From the NCBI GenBank assembly GCA_964651325.1, contig CAZYXP010000001.1, forward strand, positions 1-50,083: DNA of 50,083 nt. The letters are read 5' to 3'. The position numbers and the translations under genes are program-made. Positions within the stretch are counted from its first letter, which is position 1; each line of letters begins with the position of its first letter. The notes under the pieces are model-generated. The model did no database searches. It was not told the origin of the DNA and saw only the letters and a program-made list of their open reading frames with translations. This DNA comes from JADFOB01 sp964651325. Its GTDB lineage: Bacteria; Planctomycetota; Phycisphaerae; UBA1845. Below are positions 17,615-25,992 of the stretch, in pieces.

Positions 17615-18241
17615 ATGAGCCACACCGTACTACTAGTCGATGATGAACCCAATGTCCTCAATGCCCTAACGCGCGTCTTGCGCAAGGAATCTTATAGGAT
17701 CCTCACCGCCGACTCAGCCGAGCAGGCGGCAGGGCTACTTCACGACAGCGACGTCGATCTGATCGTGTCCGACGAGGAAATGCCCGGCATGTCCGGGACG
17801 GAGTTTCTCGGACGTGTCGCGGAACAGTATCCCGAGACGGTGCGCATCGTGCTGACCGGGCACCCGACGTTGCCGGCTGCGTTGCGCGCCATCAACGAGG
17901 GCAAGGTGTATCAATTCCTTACGAAGCCATGCAACGAAATCGATCTGGCCATCACGATCCGACGCGCCTTGCAACAGAAAGACTTGCTGGCCAAGAGCCG
18001 GGACTTGCTTGAGGTTACCAAGCGCCAGTCTGTGCTCATTGACGAGGCGAGAATGGTCCGGCGATTGCGCGGCGCTACGCACAAGGATCGATCCCAAGCC
18101 TTTGCCAAGGGGAACCAGCCCGCCGATCCTCGGGAGTTGCTGGAGGAAATGGACGAGGCCGTACGCACTGGCAAGGCGTTGCTCCAGAACGTAGGAGGCG
18201 AATCCAACGCGCCGACGCCCCAACTCCAAGACCAACCATAG
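17615..18241 (+). CDS. Response regulator receiver protein with short C-terminal tail
   Basis: GGAG seven bases before the ATG supports the start; 208 residues. The receiver domain carries DD (9-10), D53 in VSDEEMPGMSG and K in FLTKPCN. After about residue 125 comes a helical, charged tail of about 80 residues without a recognisable output domain. It is the third regulator in the row and lies 18 bases after the preceding gene. It may act as a phosphate sink or adaptor for the same kinase. Confidence 0.9.
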   Translation: MSHTVLLVDDEPNVLNALTRVLRKESYRILTADSAEQAAGLLHDSDVDLIVSDEEMPGMSGTEFLGRVAEQYPETVRIVLTGHPTLPAALRAINEGKVYQFLTKPCNEIDLAITIRRALQQKDLLAKSRDLLEVTKRQSVLIDEARMVRRLRGATHKDRSQAFAKGNQPADPRELLEEMDEAVRTGKALLQNVGGESNAPTPQLQDQP

Positions 18242-18356
18242 GTCGCTCAACCCGCGTGCGGGATGTACGTCTGGGGGCTGTGGAGTGGCATGGCCGCGTG
18301 GCGCCGGGGGGGCTGTGGGTGGCTGCGAAGGACGTCACGCTTGGTCGTTATCGGCC

Positions 18357-18902
18357 CTAGTTGATGGTGGCGCCGCCCTTAATGGCCTTGACGTTGCCGA
18401 GTCCAATGTCCACTACAACCGCGGTGGTTACGTTCATCCCAAAGTAGCCGTGAGACAGCACGGCCACCCATCCTGAAGCGCCCGCGGCCGGATCGGCGTC
18501 GGAAGGCGAGGCCTTCACATGGACCGTATCAAGATCGTTTACCGGATTGACAGGGAAGGGCGGTCGAAGGTAGGGGCCGTAGATGTAGGGGTAGCCATAC
18601 GTCGCGCTGGGATCGCCTTCGGCGTTGCTGTACATCATCAGTTGATTGACAAAGGCGGAATTGTCCGGAGTCGATGTGCCCGCAGCATAGCCGGGGTAGG
18701 CGCCGTGCTCGGCGTAGTAAGCGTCAATGGCTTTGCGCACGTTGGTCAGGGACGCCGCTAGGGCATGGCGCGAGGAATCCTGAGCGACATTGGAAAACCG
18801 AGGAGCGGCGATGGCCGCCAACACACCGATAATCGCAACGACCAAGACGAGCTCGACCAGCGAAAATGCGTTCGAGCGGGGCTGGCGATGGCATCGAGTC
18901 AT
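18357..18902 (-). CDS. Type II secretion/type IV pilin-like protein (GspG-type pseudopilin)
   Basis: The frame is open upstream to 19088, but the prepilin leader shows the start is the ATG at 18902 (181 residues). A short basic leader is followed by NAFSLVELVLVVAIIGVLAA: Phe, Glu five residues into the mature chain, and a long hydrophobic helix. The residue before the cleavage point is Ala rather than the usual Gly. The C-terminal part (IYGPYLRPPFPVNP, WVAVLSHGYFG) resembles GspG major pseudopilins. It is the last gene of the leftward secretion/pilus run, 192 bases after the neighbouring pilin, so it may have its own promoter. Confidence 0.87.
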   Translation of the reverse strand: MTRCHRQPRSNAFSLVELVLVVAIIGVLAAIAAPRFSNVAQDSSRHALAASLTNVRKAIDAYYAEHGAYPGYAAGTSTPDNSAFVNQLMMYSNAEGDPSATYGYPYIYGPYLRPPFPVNPVNDLDTVHVKASPSDADPAAGASGWVAVLSHGYFGMNVTTAVVVDIGLGNVKAIKGGATIN

Positions 18903-19094
18903 CTTGTGGTCTTTCGCCGCAAGCTTGGTGGTCCAACGCAAGGGTCGCGTGCTCCCATGGATCACGCGATGGGCTCCTGTGGATATGTCTCGCGCAAGAA
19001 AGAAACCGCGAGACCACATCAAGCGATCGCGCGGCCTCAGATGTACACTACGTTTGTTGCGAGCAGCGCGGTGGCTGATCGTGTTCAAGTTGGC

Positions 19095-19595
19095 CTAGTA
19101 CCCGTTGTACAGCAAGCCGGCTTCGTCCTTTTCGAGCGCGCCACAGTTTGCGATGATTTCGCCCGTGTCTTTGCTGTAAACCCAGCCCTCGGTGCCCGTG
19201 CCACCCACCGGTGTACCTACGACGAGCTTGAGGTTGGCGTCCCCCTTGTTGGCACAGACCGGCAGCGCCGGTATGCCGCCGCGCAGGTAGGGGCCGTAAA
19301 TGTGAACGCCGGCCGTGGTGCCGACGGTGCCCCCGACATCTGTTTTCTTGATCAACTTGTCGATCACATCTGCCTGCAACGCCCCTGTCGGGAACACCCC
19401 CGCGTGTTCGGCCGAGTACATGTCGATGGCATTGCGCATGCCTGCGAGGCTGCCGCGAAGTGATGCGTCTCCGGCACCCTTGGCGCCGCGGCTGATACGC
19501 GGTACGGCAATCGCGGCAATCACGCCGATAATCACGACGACGATCACCAACTCCACAAGACTGAAGGCGTGTTTTCTATTCATCACGTTCGACAT
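19095..19595 (-). CDS. Type II secretion/type IV pilin-like protein (second pseudopilin)
   Basis: AGGA eight bases upstream supports the ATG at 19595 (166 residues). The leader KHAFSLVELVIVVVIIGVIA again has Ala at -1 and Glu at mature position 5. The globular part (AGMRNAIDMYSAEH, IYGPYLRGGIPALPVC, GTEGWVYSKDTGEI) is homologous to the pilin at 18357-18902, so the two arose by duplication. Two cysteines in the C-terminal part (VCANKGD and ANCGALE) could form a disulfide. It lies 103 bases after the PilP-like gene. Confidence 0.88.
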   Translation of the reverse strand: MSNVMNRKHAFSLVELVIVVVIIGVIAAIAVPRISRGAKGAGDASLRGSLAGMRNAIDMYSAEHAGVFPTGALQADVIDKLIKKTDVGGTVGTTAGVHIYGPYLRGGIPALPVCANKGDANLKLVVGTPVGGTGTEGWVYSKDTGEIIANCGALEKDEAGLLYNGY

Positions 19596-19698
19596 TACCG
19601 TTGTCCTTTGCTCTTGGTTCGGGGTCAAGCCGCGGGCGATCGACGCCCATTGGTCGCGCATCTTCCACTACTGGTATCGTCTTCGAGCTGCCTTTGCT

Positions 19699-20262
19699 TT
19701 AGTTCTTCGACCCGCTTGCGTTGTAGGAAAAATGCAAGGTCGCCTTACCATCGAAACACTCAAATACGGCGTCTCTGTCCACAATGTCTGTAAGCCGGCA
19801 TCCGCGAAGAGACTCTCCAATACGAATCCACGTTCCGTCAATGATGACAAGTTGGATTTCTTTGTTTGAGATCATGCCCGCCAGACGAAAAAGGGCGGCG
19901 AACGTGGTCCGATCGAGTAAGCCCGTTTTGGAGGATTCCGATAATCGTGACGATGGCACGGCGTTCCCGCCCGAATCAATCCCGTTTGATGCCCGAAAGG
20001 GCGGGGGCACGAACACGTCGGCGCGCAGCGTCGCGGACGCGAATTTCTGGACTTCAAAAGGAAACGGTAGTGCCGGAATGACCGTTTCCGGGCCCTCATT
20101 TCTCACAAGATCTAAGGGCGAGGGTGCGGGCGGAGCGGTCAGAGCGCCTGCAGCTTGCTGGGGACCGCGGGCATCTCCGGAGAGGAAAAGTTGATCAACG
20201 CCAAACGCCAGGACGCAAAGCAGCAGGACGGCGACATAGGTTTTTTTTCTCGAAGTTCCCAT
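19699..20262 (-). CDS. PilP/GspC-like inner-membrane assembly protein
   Basis: This 187-residue protein has one N-terminal membrane segment (about 8-28), a Pro-rich linker, and a small beta-rich C-terminal segment (IQLVIIDGTWIRIGESLRGC, followed by TDIVDRDAVFEC) like the periplasmic domain of PilP or GspC that contacts the secretin. The two cysteines there may pair. Its place directly after PilM, PilN and PilO (5-base gap) is the strongest argument. Sequence similarity alone would be weak. Confidence 0.65.
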   Translation of the reverse strand: MGTSRKKTYVAVLLLCVLAFGVDQLFLSGDARGPQQAAGALTAPPAPSPLDLVRNEGPETVIPALPFPFEVQKFASATLRADVFVPPPFRASNGIDSGGNAVPSSRLSESSKTGLLDRTTFAALFRLAGMISNKEIQLVIIDGTWIRIGESLRGCRLTDIVDRDAVFECFDGKATLHFSYNASGSKN

Positions 20263-20267
20263 AGTCG

Positions 20268-20855
20268 TTAGTCTTTTTCCTTATCGACGATGGCGGGGAT
20301 ATGCGAGAAAAGGCTGAACGTGAGCCTTGCAGTGTGCTCTGCGGTTTGCCTCAGATCTGTGCCGGAATCGCTTTGAATACTCAGGTAGCTGATGTCTGCC
20401 CAATAAGGCGCCTGTTCGACGGCATACAGGAACGCGATCAGATTGGTCGCCCGCCCGCTGACACCGTAGGCACAGCGCTGCTCCAACAAACCCGGATACG
20501 AAACCGGGGAGAGCGGGTGCTGTTCCACGACTCGGATTTGGTTTTCGGACGCTAGGGTAGCAATCGCTTGCAGATACACTTCGACGGGTGTGGATTGGGG
20601 CAGCCCGGTGCGATCCAGGACTTCTTGAGTCGCCGCCATCTCAGTTCGCTGTCGCTGACATGCCGAGGTCAGCCGATGCACGTCTTGTGCGGACTGGTTG
20701 CTTTGCGCCTGAAGACCAGGAATCGTCTGGGAGGATCGTTGGGCCTGAGCCGTCGCCAGCGAGTAGACGGCAAACGAACACAATGAGACGACGGCGACGC
20801 CGACGAGATCAATGAGTAGTACACCTCTGCCAAATTGACCAGCACGCGTATGCAC
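20268..20855 (-). CDS. PilO/GspM-like protein of the pilus/secretion platform
   Basis: The 195-residue chain has one N-terminal membrane helix (about 12-35), a coiled-coil stretch (about 38-80) and a C-terminal ferredoxin-like region (TLASENQIRVVEQHP, VSGRATNLIAFLYAVEQAPYWADI), as in PilO/GspM. PilO pairs with PilN to form the periplasmic alignment ring. It lies three bases after PilN and five before the PilP-like gene. Confidence 0.8.
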   Translation of the reverse strand: MHTRAGQFGRGVLLIDLVGVAVVSLCSFAVYSLATAQAQRSSQTIPGLQAQSNQSAQDVHRLTSACQRQRTEMAATQEVLDRTGLPQSTPVEVYLQAIATLASENQIRVVEQHPLSPVSYPGLLEQRCAYGVSGRATNLIAFLYAVEQAPYWADISYLSIQSDSGTDLRQTAEHTARLTFSLFSHIPAIVDKEKD

Positions 20856-20858
20856 CGA

Positions 20859-21473
20859 TTACCACCTGCAGATAAGTTCAAAATGAAAGTATGAGCCATC
20901 CAAGACGGGCTCACGCCGCGATTCAACCAGCTTCACGTTCCGAAAAATCTGTTCCGCCTTCAGTGCCGCAACGTACGACGCAGGGTCGCCGGCGTTGGGC
21001 GCATACCCTTGGATGTTTAGGGCCGTTGGGGCATCGATCACAATTTCTTCGCTCTGATCAGCTTCTGCCAAAGCGATCGGCGCACTTCGGCGAACAGCGC
21101 CTCTGGGAGCATCCGGATCCGTGGCCACCTTGGTGAGCCACGATCCACGGGGCAGGTGAGACGCGATCAAGGCAACCATCCCCGACCAGGCACGCTTATC
21201 ATGCAACGCCACCGCTTGATCGGCTTGGGCACGCAGCAGCTTGGATGCCGTGGTGAGCTCGCGAAGTTCACTCCGGGCCTGCGAGAACGCGTCTTGAAGC
21301 TGAGCCTGCTTGGATTCCAGCTCGTCAGCGTGGACGCGGCTGACCCAGTCTGTGCCTGCCGCCAGCGCAAGCGCGGTGGCCGCTGCTGTCGCGGCCATCA
21401 TCCAGCGCGACAGGTGTTGCCGCCGAATCCGATCGATTCGGGCCTTTTCAGGCATAAGGTTCACGCGGATCAT
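20859..21473 (-). CDS. pilN: PilN-like protein of the pilus/secretion platform
   Basis: This 204-residue bitopic protein starts with the short cytoplasmic PilN motif RVNLMPEKARIDR, which in PilN docks into PilM. It continues with a membrane helix (about 26-44), a coiled coil (about 50-85) and a ferredoxin-like C-terminus. The start codon abuts the PilM stop codon (TAAATG), which suggests translational coupling. Confidence 0.83.
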   Translation of the reverse strand: MIRVNLMPEKARIDRIRRQHLSRWMMAATAAATALALAAGTDWVSRVHADELESKQAQLQDAFSQARSELRELTTASKLLRAQADQAVALHDKRAWSGMVALIASHLPRGSWLTKVATDPDAPRGAVRRSAPIALAEADQSEEIVIDAPTALNIQGYAPNAGDPASYVAALKAEQIFRNVKLVESRREPVLDGSYFHFELICRW

Positions 21474-22598
21474 TTATTCCTCCATCGCCAAGCCAATGGC
21501 TAGGGCGTAGACGCCAAGCGGGTTGGCCGCACCCCGCGGAACGGCGAGCCGGCAATCGGGGCGGTCCAGATACGCCGAGGCCGGGCGAACCGGGATACCC
21601 AGTTCGCTCGAGAGAAATTCCGGCAGGTTACCCAACGCCGCGCCGCCGCCGACCACCATCAGGTCGGCTGGCTTGCGTCCGGCGTAACAGCTCAGCGCGT
21701 ATTCGTAGGATCGTTTGATCTCCGCGGTTATGGGGATGAGTTCGCTTCGAAGAACGCCAAAAAGCATGGCGCCTATGCCATCGCGTTCGCCCGCCGGCCG
21801 CGCGCCGTCCGAGTGGTCGCGGGGCGGAAGAATGCCGTGGCTGCACTTATGCACCTCGGCCGCCTTGGTGCTGATGCCCAGGTTCTCCGCGATCTGTTGC
21901 GTCCAACGCTGCCCTCCTCCGCCGGCAGATCGCACGAGAATGGGGACCGATCCAAGGCAAAGTATCAATCTCGTCTGACGATGACCCACGTCGAGGATTC
22001 CCCAGATGGTGTCGTCATCAAAGCCGCGCAGCAGGTTGCCCAAGCGGCATAGGGCCGTAGCCGAGGTATCCACGGTAACGCAATCGACGCGGGCCGCTCG
22101 GCAAGCCTGCAAGAGGTCTTCGATCAGCTTGCTTCGTGTGGTACATCCGACCAGGTTCGGCGCGGACATCGTAGTCGGCGGAAGCCGCCAATGCGTCGCT
22201 TCATTAAACTGATCGGCGTGCGGAATCAAGCGTTGCATCTCTCCGCTCACAATGGCGGAAATAGGCTCCACCGATTGGTTCAGCAGTTTATCGGGCAGTT
22301 CGAGTGCGTGGAATTCCACGTCCGGGGGGCTTATGACCACGGACACCTTCTTGCCTTGAAACTCGGCGCGCGCTACGCATCCTTCGATCCTACGCCCCCA
22401 CACTTGAGCGATGCCGTGGTCCGTTGTTTCCGCGGCGTCCGCCGAAGCATGCGACTGAGCGTGATCTTCGATTCGGCTCGAATGGAACACACTCCATCGC
22501 TCGCCTCGGCGTTGAAGTTGCACAGCGCGCACTCCGGTGCGACCCACATCAAGGGCGATGAGGCTGCGTCGGGTTCGCGTCAGTGACGGTATCAGCAT
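21474..22598 (-). CDS. pilM: PilM-like actin-fold ATPase
   Basis: The 374 residues match PilM: phosphate-1 motif LIALDVGRTGVRAV near the N-terminus, the mid-domain VVISPPDVEFHALELP, the second phosphate motif GILDVGHRQTRLIL, and the adenosine motif DLMVVGGGAALGNLPEFL near the C-terminus. PilM is a cytoplasmic FtsA/actin-like protein that binds PilN and couples the platform to the motor. It follows the GspF gene by 18 bases. Confidence 0.9.
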   Translation of the reverse strand: MLIPSLTRTRRSLIALDVGRTGVRAVQLQRRGERWSVFHSSRIEDHAQSHASADAAETTDHGIAQVWGRRIEGCVARAEFQGKKVSVVISPPDVEFHALELPDKLLNQSVEPISAIVSGEMQRLIPHADQFNEATHWRLPPTTMSAPNLVGCTTRSKLIEDLLQACRAARVDCVTVDTSATALCRLGNLLRGFDDDTIWGILDVGHRQTRLILCLGSVPILVRSAGGGGQRWTQQIAENLGISTKAAEVHKCSHGILPPRDHSDGARPAGERDGIGAMLFGVLRSELIPITAEIKRSYEYALSCYAGRKPADLMVVGGGAALGNLPEFLSSELGIPVRPASAYLDRPDCRLAVPRGAANPLGVYALAIGLAMEE

Positions 22599-22616
22599 CT
22601 CGTGTTCACCTGTCCG

Positions 22617-23834
22617 CTAGCGCATCGCCGCCGTCATGTCGAACAGCGGAAGAAAAAGCGAAATGGCGACGCCGCCGACGACGAAGCCCATCACGATCAA
22701 AATGGCCGGCTCCAACAAACGCATCGTTGTGTTGATCAGCTCGCTGTTGGTTTCGTCGAGGATGTCGGCGCAGTACGCCAGGGCTGAGCCAAGATTTCCG
22801 CTCTGCTCTCCGGTTCGCACGGCCTGACAGATATAGGGTTGGATCAATCCGGTCGCCTCGAAAGCGGAACTGGGTTCGCCGCCCGACGTGACCGCGTCTT
22901 CCAGCCGGTTAAACAGGTCTTGAAAACGGTTGTTGCTCGTTGCGTTGCGCGTGAGTTCCAGGGTCTCCAGGAAGCTGACTCGTGCGGCTAGCAGCGTGCC
23001 CATCGTCCGAAAGACCTGGCCTTGGATTAGCCGCGATCGAAGCTGGCCAAACACCGGAACAACGAGCTGCATGTTGCTTAGCCACTGGCGACCTCGATCG
23101 TTCAATACGATGGCGGCAACCCCTCCCGCCACCCCCGCGATCCCTCCCAGCAGAAACGGCCAATAACCTCGCAAGAATACGCCCAGATCGAGCAAGAGCC
23201 TCGTCGGCGTCGGCGTTTCCACACCAAGCTGCACAAACATCTGATTGAATCGCGGAAGAACGAAGAAAAGCAGAACCAAGAGAATCGTAGAGGCCATGGT
23301 GATCAGCAGCGCCGGATAGGTCAGGGCGCCGATGATCTTGTTGCGTATGGCGCGACGCTGCTGGACGATGCTCGACAGCCTCTCGAACATTTCCGCAATC
23401 GTGCCGCTGGCCTCGCCCGCCGCGATGATCGCGCAGAACACCGGATCGAACGATCGTGGAAACTGGCGGAGCGCCTCGGTCAGCGGGGTTCCTTCTTCGA
23501 GATCCGTCGTGAGTTTTTCGAGCACGTCCGCATGCTGCGGTTTGGTCATCTGTTTGCGAATCGAAGAAATTGCCGGGACAAGCGTGCTGCCCGAGTTCAT
23601 GAGCATTGCCATTTGGCGCGTAAACAGTGCCAATGTCTTGATAGGCAGCGCGACTTGGTGCAGCGTCTTTGCTTCCGTGACGCGCTTCGTTGATTCTTTC
23701 TTGGTCACTTCGATATCGGTGACAAACAGCCCCCGCCCGCGGAGCACCTCCCTGGCCTCCTGAACGTTGCCGGCTTCTATGGAATCCCGGGTTTTCTGCC
23801 CCGCTTGGTTGACGGCCCTGTAGGTAAGTATCAT
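22617..23834 (-). CDS. gspF: GspF/PilC platform protein
   Basis: The 405-residue protein has the GspF two-repeat layout: each half a cytoplasmic helical bundle followed by membrane segments. Signatures include FTRQMAMLMNSGSTLVPAI, AGEASGTIAEMFERLSSI, and in the second half GTLLAARVSFLETLEL and AVRTGEQSGNLGSALAYCAD, ending with the membrane segment LLEPAILIVMGFVVGGVAIS. It transmits motor movement to pseudopilins. The start overlaps the GspE stop by four bases (ATGA). Confidence 0.95.
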   Translation of the reverse strand: MILTYRAVNQAGQKTRDSIEAGNVQEAREVLRGRGLFVTDIEVTKKESTKRVTEAKTLHQVALPIKTLALFTRQMAMLMNSGSTLVPAISSIRKQMTKPQHADVLEKLTTDLEEGTPLTEALRQFPRSFDPVFCAIIAAGEASGTIAEMFERLSSIVQQRRAIRNKIIGALTYPALLITMASTILLVLLFFVLPRFNQMFVQLGVETPTPTRLLLDLGVFLRGYWPFLLGGIAGVAGGVAAIVLNDRGRQWLSNMQLVVPVFGQLRSRLIQGQVFRTMGTLLAARVSFLETLELTRNATSNNRFQDLFNRLEDAVTSGGEPSSAFEATGLIQPYICQAVRTGEQSGNLGSALAYCADILDETNSELINTTMRLLEPAILIVMGFVVGGVAISLFLPLFDMTAAMR

Positions 23835-25621
23835 GCGCTCACCTCCGCTCCTCGACCGGTGGGATCACCCACTTCCAATGATTCCGATCGCGTGACGCGC
23901 AAGACCTCCTCCAGCGTCGAATCGCCGTGCTCCACGAGGTCGAGCGCTTTTTCACGCAGCGTGCGCCATCCGATTTGCGCCAGGTATTCACGTATTTGGC
24001 CTTCGGACACATCCTGCTGGATCATCCGTTTTAGCTCGGCGTCCAGGAGCATCACTTCGTAGATCCCGATCCGCCCCTTGAATCCTGTGTTCGCGCACTG
24101 CCGGCAGCCTTCGCCTTTTTGGAACAGCTCATTGGTGCGATGCCCCCAGCCGACACGTTCCAGCAAGGCAGGCGGCGGGTAGTACGACGCCTTGCACGAC
24201 GAGCAAATCTTGCGGGCCAGCCGCTGGGCCACAAACCCCAGCACCGATGAGGCGATCAAGAACGGTTCAATGCCCATGTCCGCCAGCCGCATCACGCCTC
24301 CCGGGCAATCGTTGGTGTGAAGCGTGGCGAGCACCAGATGGCCCGTAAGTGCCGCTTGAATGGCAACGCGCGCCGTTTCCTCGTCGCGAATCTCACCGAC
24401 CATGATGACATCAGGGTCTTGACGCAAAATGGAACGCAACGCGCGAACGAACGAAAGCCCCACCGATTCGTTGACCTGAATCTGGTTGATCAGCGGCAGT
24501 TGGTATTCGACGGGATCTTCGATCGTGACAATGTTGGTCGATTCATTGCGCAGAAGATCCAACGCGGAATAGAGCGTCGTGGTCTTGCCACTGCCGGTCG
24601 GCCCTGTGACGAGCATCAGCCCGTAGGGACTGGTGACCATGGCCTCTATGGCGACTCGATCCTGGCCGCGCACGCCGAGATCGCTCAGCTCGAAGCTGAT
24701 GTTGGATCGGTCGAGAATGCGCAGCACGATCTTTTCACCGAGCACGGTGGGCATGGAGGAGACGCGCAGGTCGATCTCACGTCCATCGGCCACGATGTGA
24801 ACGCGCCCTTCTTGCGGCAGGCGCTTTTCCGCGATATCCATTCGTCCGATGACCTTGACACGCGATACGATCGCCGCGTGCATGCCCTTGGGCGGCTTGA
24901 GCATCTCCCGCAAACGGCCGTCGATCCGATAGCGAATGTGTGTCGCGTCGCGGTCGGGCTCGATGTGGATGTCGCTGGCGCCCTCGCGAAGCGCCGTCAA
25001 GATTGCCAAATTCACCAGATTGACGATCGGGCTGCCCTCGATCATTTGATCGAGGTCGGTAACCGGCCCTTCATCGATTGCCTCAACCTCGGAGATTTGA
25101 ATGTCGCTCTCTTCCATCGATGCGAGGAAGGAGTCGACATTGACTTCCTTGGCCAGGTACTTGTTTTGGAATTCCTCGAGGTTTTCTTCCAAGACCAAGA
25201 CGGGGCGAATGCTACACCCGGTCAAGCCTGCCAGCCGATCTTGCAGGGGCAGCGACTTGGGTTCGACCATCGCGACGGTCAGGTCGTCGCGAACGCGAAA
25301 CAGCGGGAGCACGCGCATGCGCTGCGCTTCCTCCTTCGGGATCAGCTTGGCCACCTTCGGATCGATCAATCCATGTCGCAGCAAACAGCCCTTGACGCTT
25401 AGCCGTGTGGACAGCGCCTGCACGAGCGCCGTTGAGGAAAGAGCGCCGATGTCGACCAGAGATCGGCCGATACGCACGCCGGTCGTCGATTGCCGCGCAA
25501 GCCCCTCGGCCAGTTGCTCGGGCGTGATGACGCCGTCGCGGACGAGCTGATCCCCCAACCGAACCGCACTTTCAATGGTTAGCTTTGCCAATGGCTCGTC
25601 TCTTGGAATCGTTCGCGCCAC
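23831..25621 (-). CDS. gspE: GspE/PilB assembly ATPase with tandem MshEN c-di-GMP-binding motif
   Basis: This 596-residue hexameric ATPase has Walker A GPTGSGKT (K346), Walker B/Asp box around DPDVIMVGEIRDEETA, and a zinc tetracysteine module C473, C476, C506, C509. Residues 21-44 and 50-73 each follow the 24-residue MshEN pattern (R-L/I-G at the start, a Gly at position 10, then Leu spacing; final Gln present in the first, Arg in the second), separated by exactly five residues. In MshE this tandem motif binds c-di-GMP. The start at 25621 is GTG without a clear ribosome-binding site. It powers pseudopilus assembly and is probably regulated by c-di-GMP from the genes just upstream. Confidence 0.94.
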   Translation of the reverse strand: MARTIPRDEPLAKLTIESAVRLGDQLVRDGVITPEQLAEGLARQSTTGVRIGRSLVDIGALSSTALVQALSTRLSVKGCLLRHGLIDPKVAKLIPKEEAQRMRVLPLFRVRDDLTVAMVEPKSLPLQDRLAGLTGCSIRPVLVLEENLEEFQNKYLAKEVNVDSFLASMEESDIQISEVEAIDEGPVTDLDQMIEGSPIVNLVNLAILTALREGASDIHIEPDRDATHIRYRIDGRLREMLKPPKGMHAAIVSRVKVIGRMDIAEKRLPQEGRVHIVADGREIDLRVSSMPTVLGEKIVLRILDRSNISFELSDLGVRGQDRVAIEAMVTSPYGLMLVTGPTGSGKTTTLYSALDLLRNESTNIVTIEDPVEYQLPLINQIQVNESVGLSFVRALRSILRQDPDVIMVGEIRDEETARVAIQAALTGHLVLATLHTNDCPGGVMRLADMGIEPFLIASSVLGFVAQRLARKICSSCKASYYPPPALLERVGWGHRTNELFQKGEGCRQCANTGFKGRIGIYEVMLLDAELKRMIQQDVSEGQIREYLAQIGWRTLREKALDLVEHGDSTLEEVLRVTRSESLEVGDPTGRGAEVSA

Positions 25622-25656
25622 ATGCTACGCAACGTTGCGTCTGGGTCTTGCGGCAG

Positions 25657-25992
25657 TTACATGAAACTCTTAGCGGCGTCGCGCACATCTTCGAAAAATC
25701 GAAAACGCCGCGACAGACCCGTTAGTTCCAAAATTTCTCTACAAGTGGGTGATACCTTGGCCAACTTCAGGCCAGCGGCGCGGCTTGCCAGTTCGTCCGC
25801 AGCCGACAGCAGGCCTTCAAGCGCGGCGCTGTCCATGTAGGGTACGTCCGCCAACGACACAACGATTCTCGGCGTCGGGCAGTCGATCAACTGGGCGAGT
25901 TCCTCGCAAAACGCCTCCGCGTCGTCGTCTACTAAGGCGCCCGTGGGCGACAGAACATGCACCGTGCCAATCGCCTGATGGTCGAGTTTCAT
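25657..25992 (-). CDS. STAS-domain protein (anti-sigma factor antagonist type)
   Basis: The ATG at 25992 overlaps the preceding stop (ATGA), giving 111 residues, a complete STAS domain. The pattern HVLSPTGALVDDDAEAF, RIVVSLADVPYMDSAALEGLL fits SpoIIAA-like antagonists; S55 after D54 corresponds to the phosphorylatable serine of that group. No partner kinase of the SpoIIAB type is present in the window. In this operon it may act as an adaptor within the secretion/pilus signalling chain rather than controlling a sigma factor. Confidence 0.85.
   Translation of the reverse strand: MKLDHQAIGTVHVLSPTGALVDDDAEAFCEELAQLIDCPTPRIVVSLADVPYMDSAALEGLLSAADELASRAAGLKLAKVSPTCREILELTGLSRRFRFFEDVRDAAKSFM

Noticed and set aside
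24317..25402. A 361-codon open frame on the plus strand
   Set aside because: Antisense to the GspE ATPase, which carries Walker and zinc motifs. The composition is that of a shadow frame.
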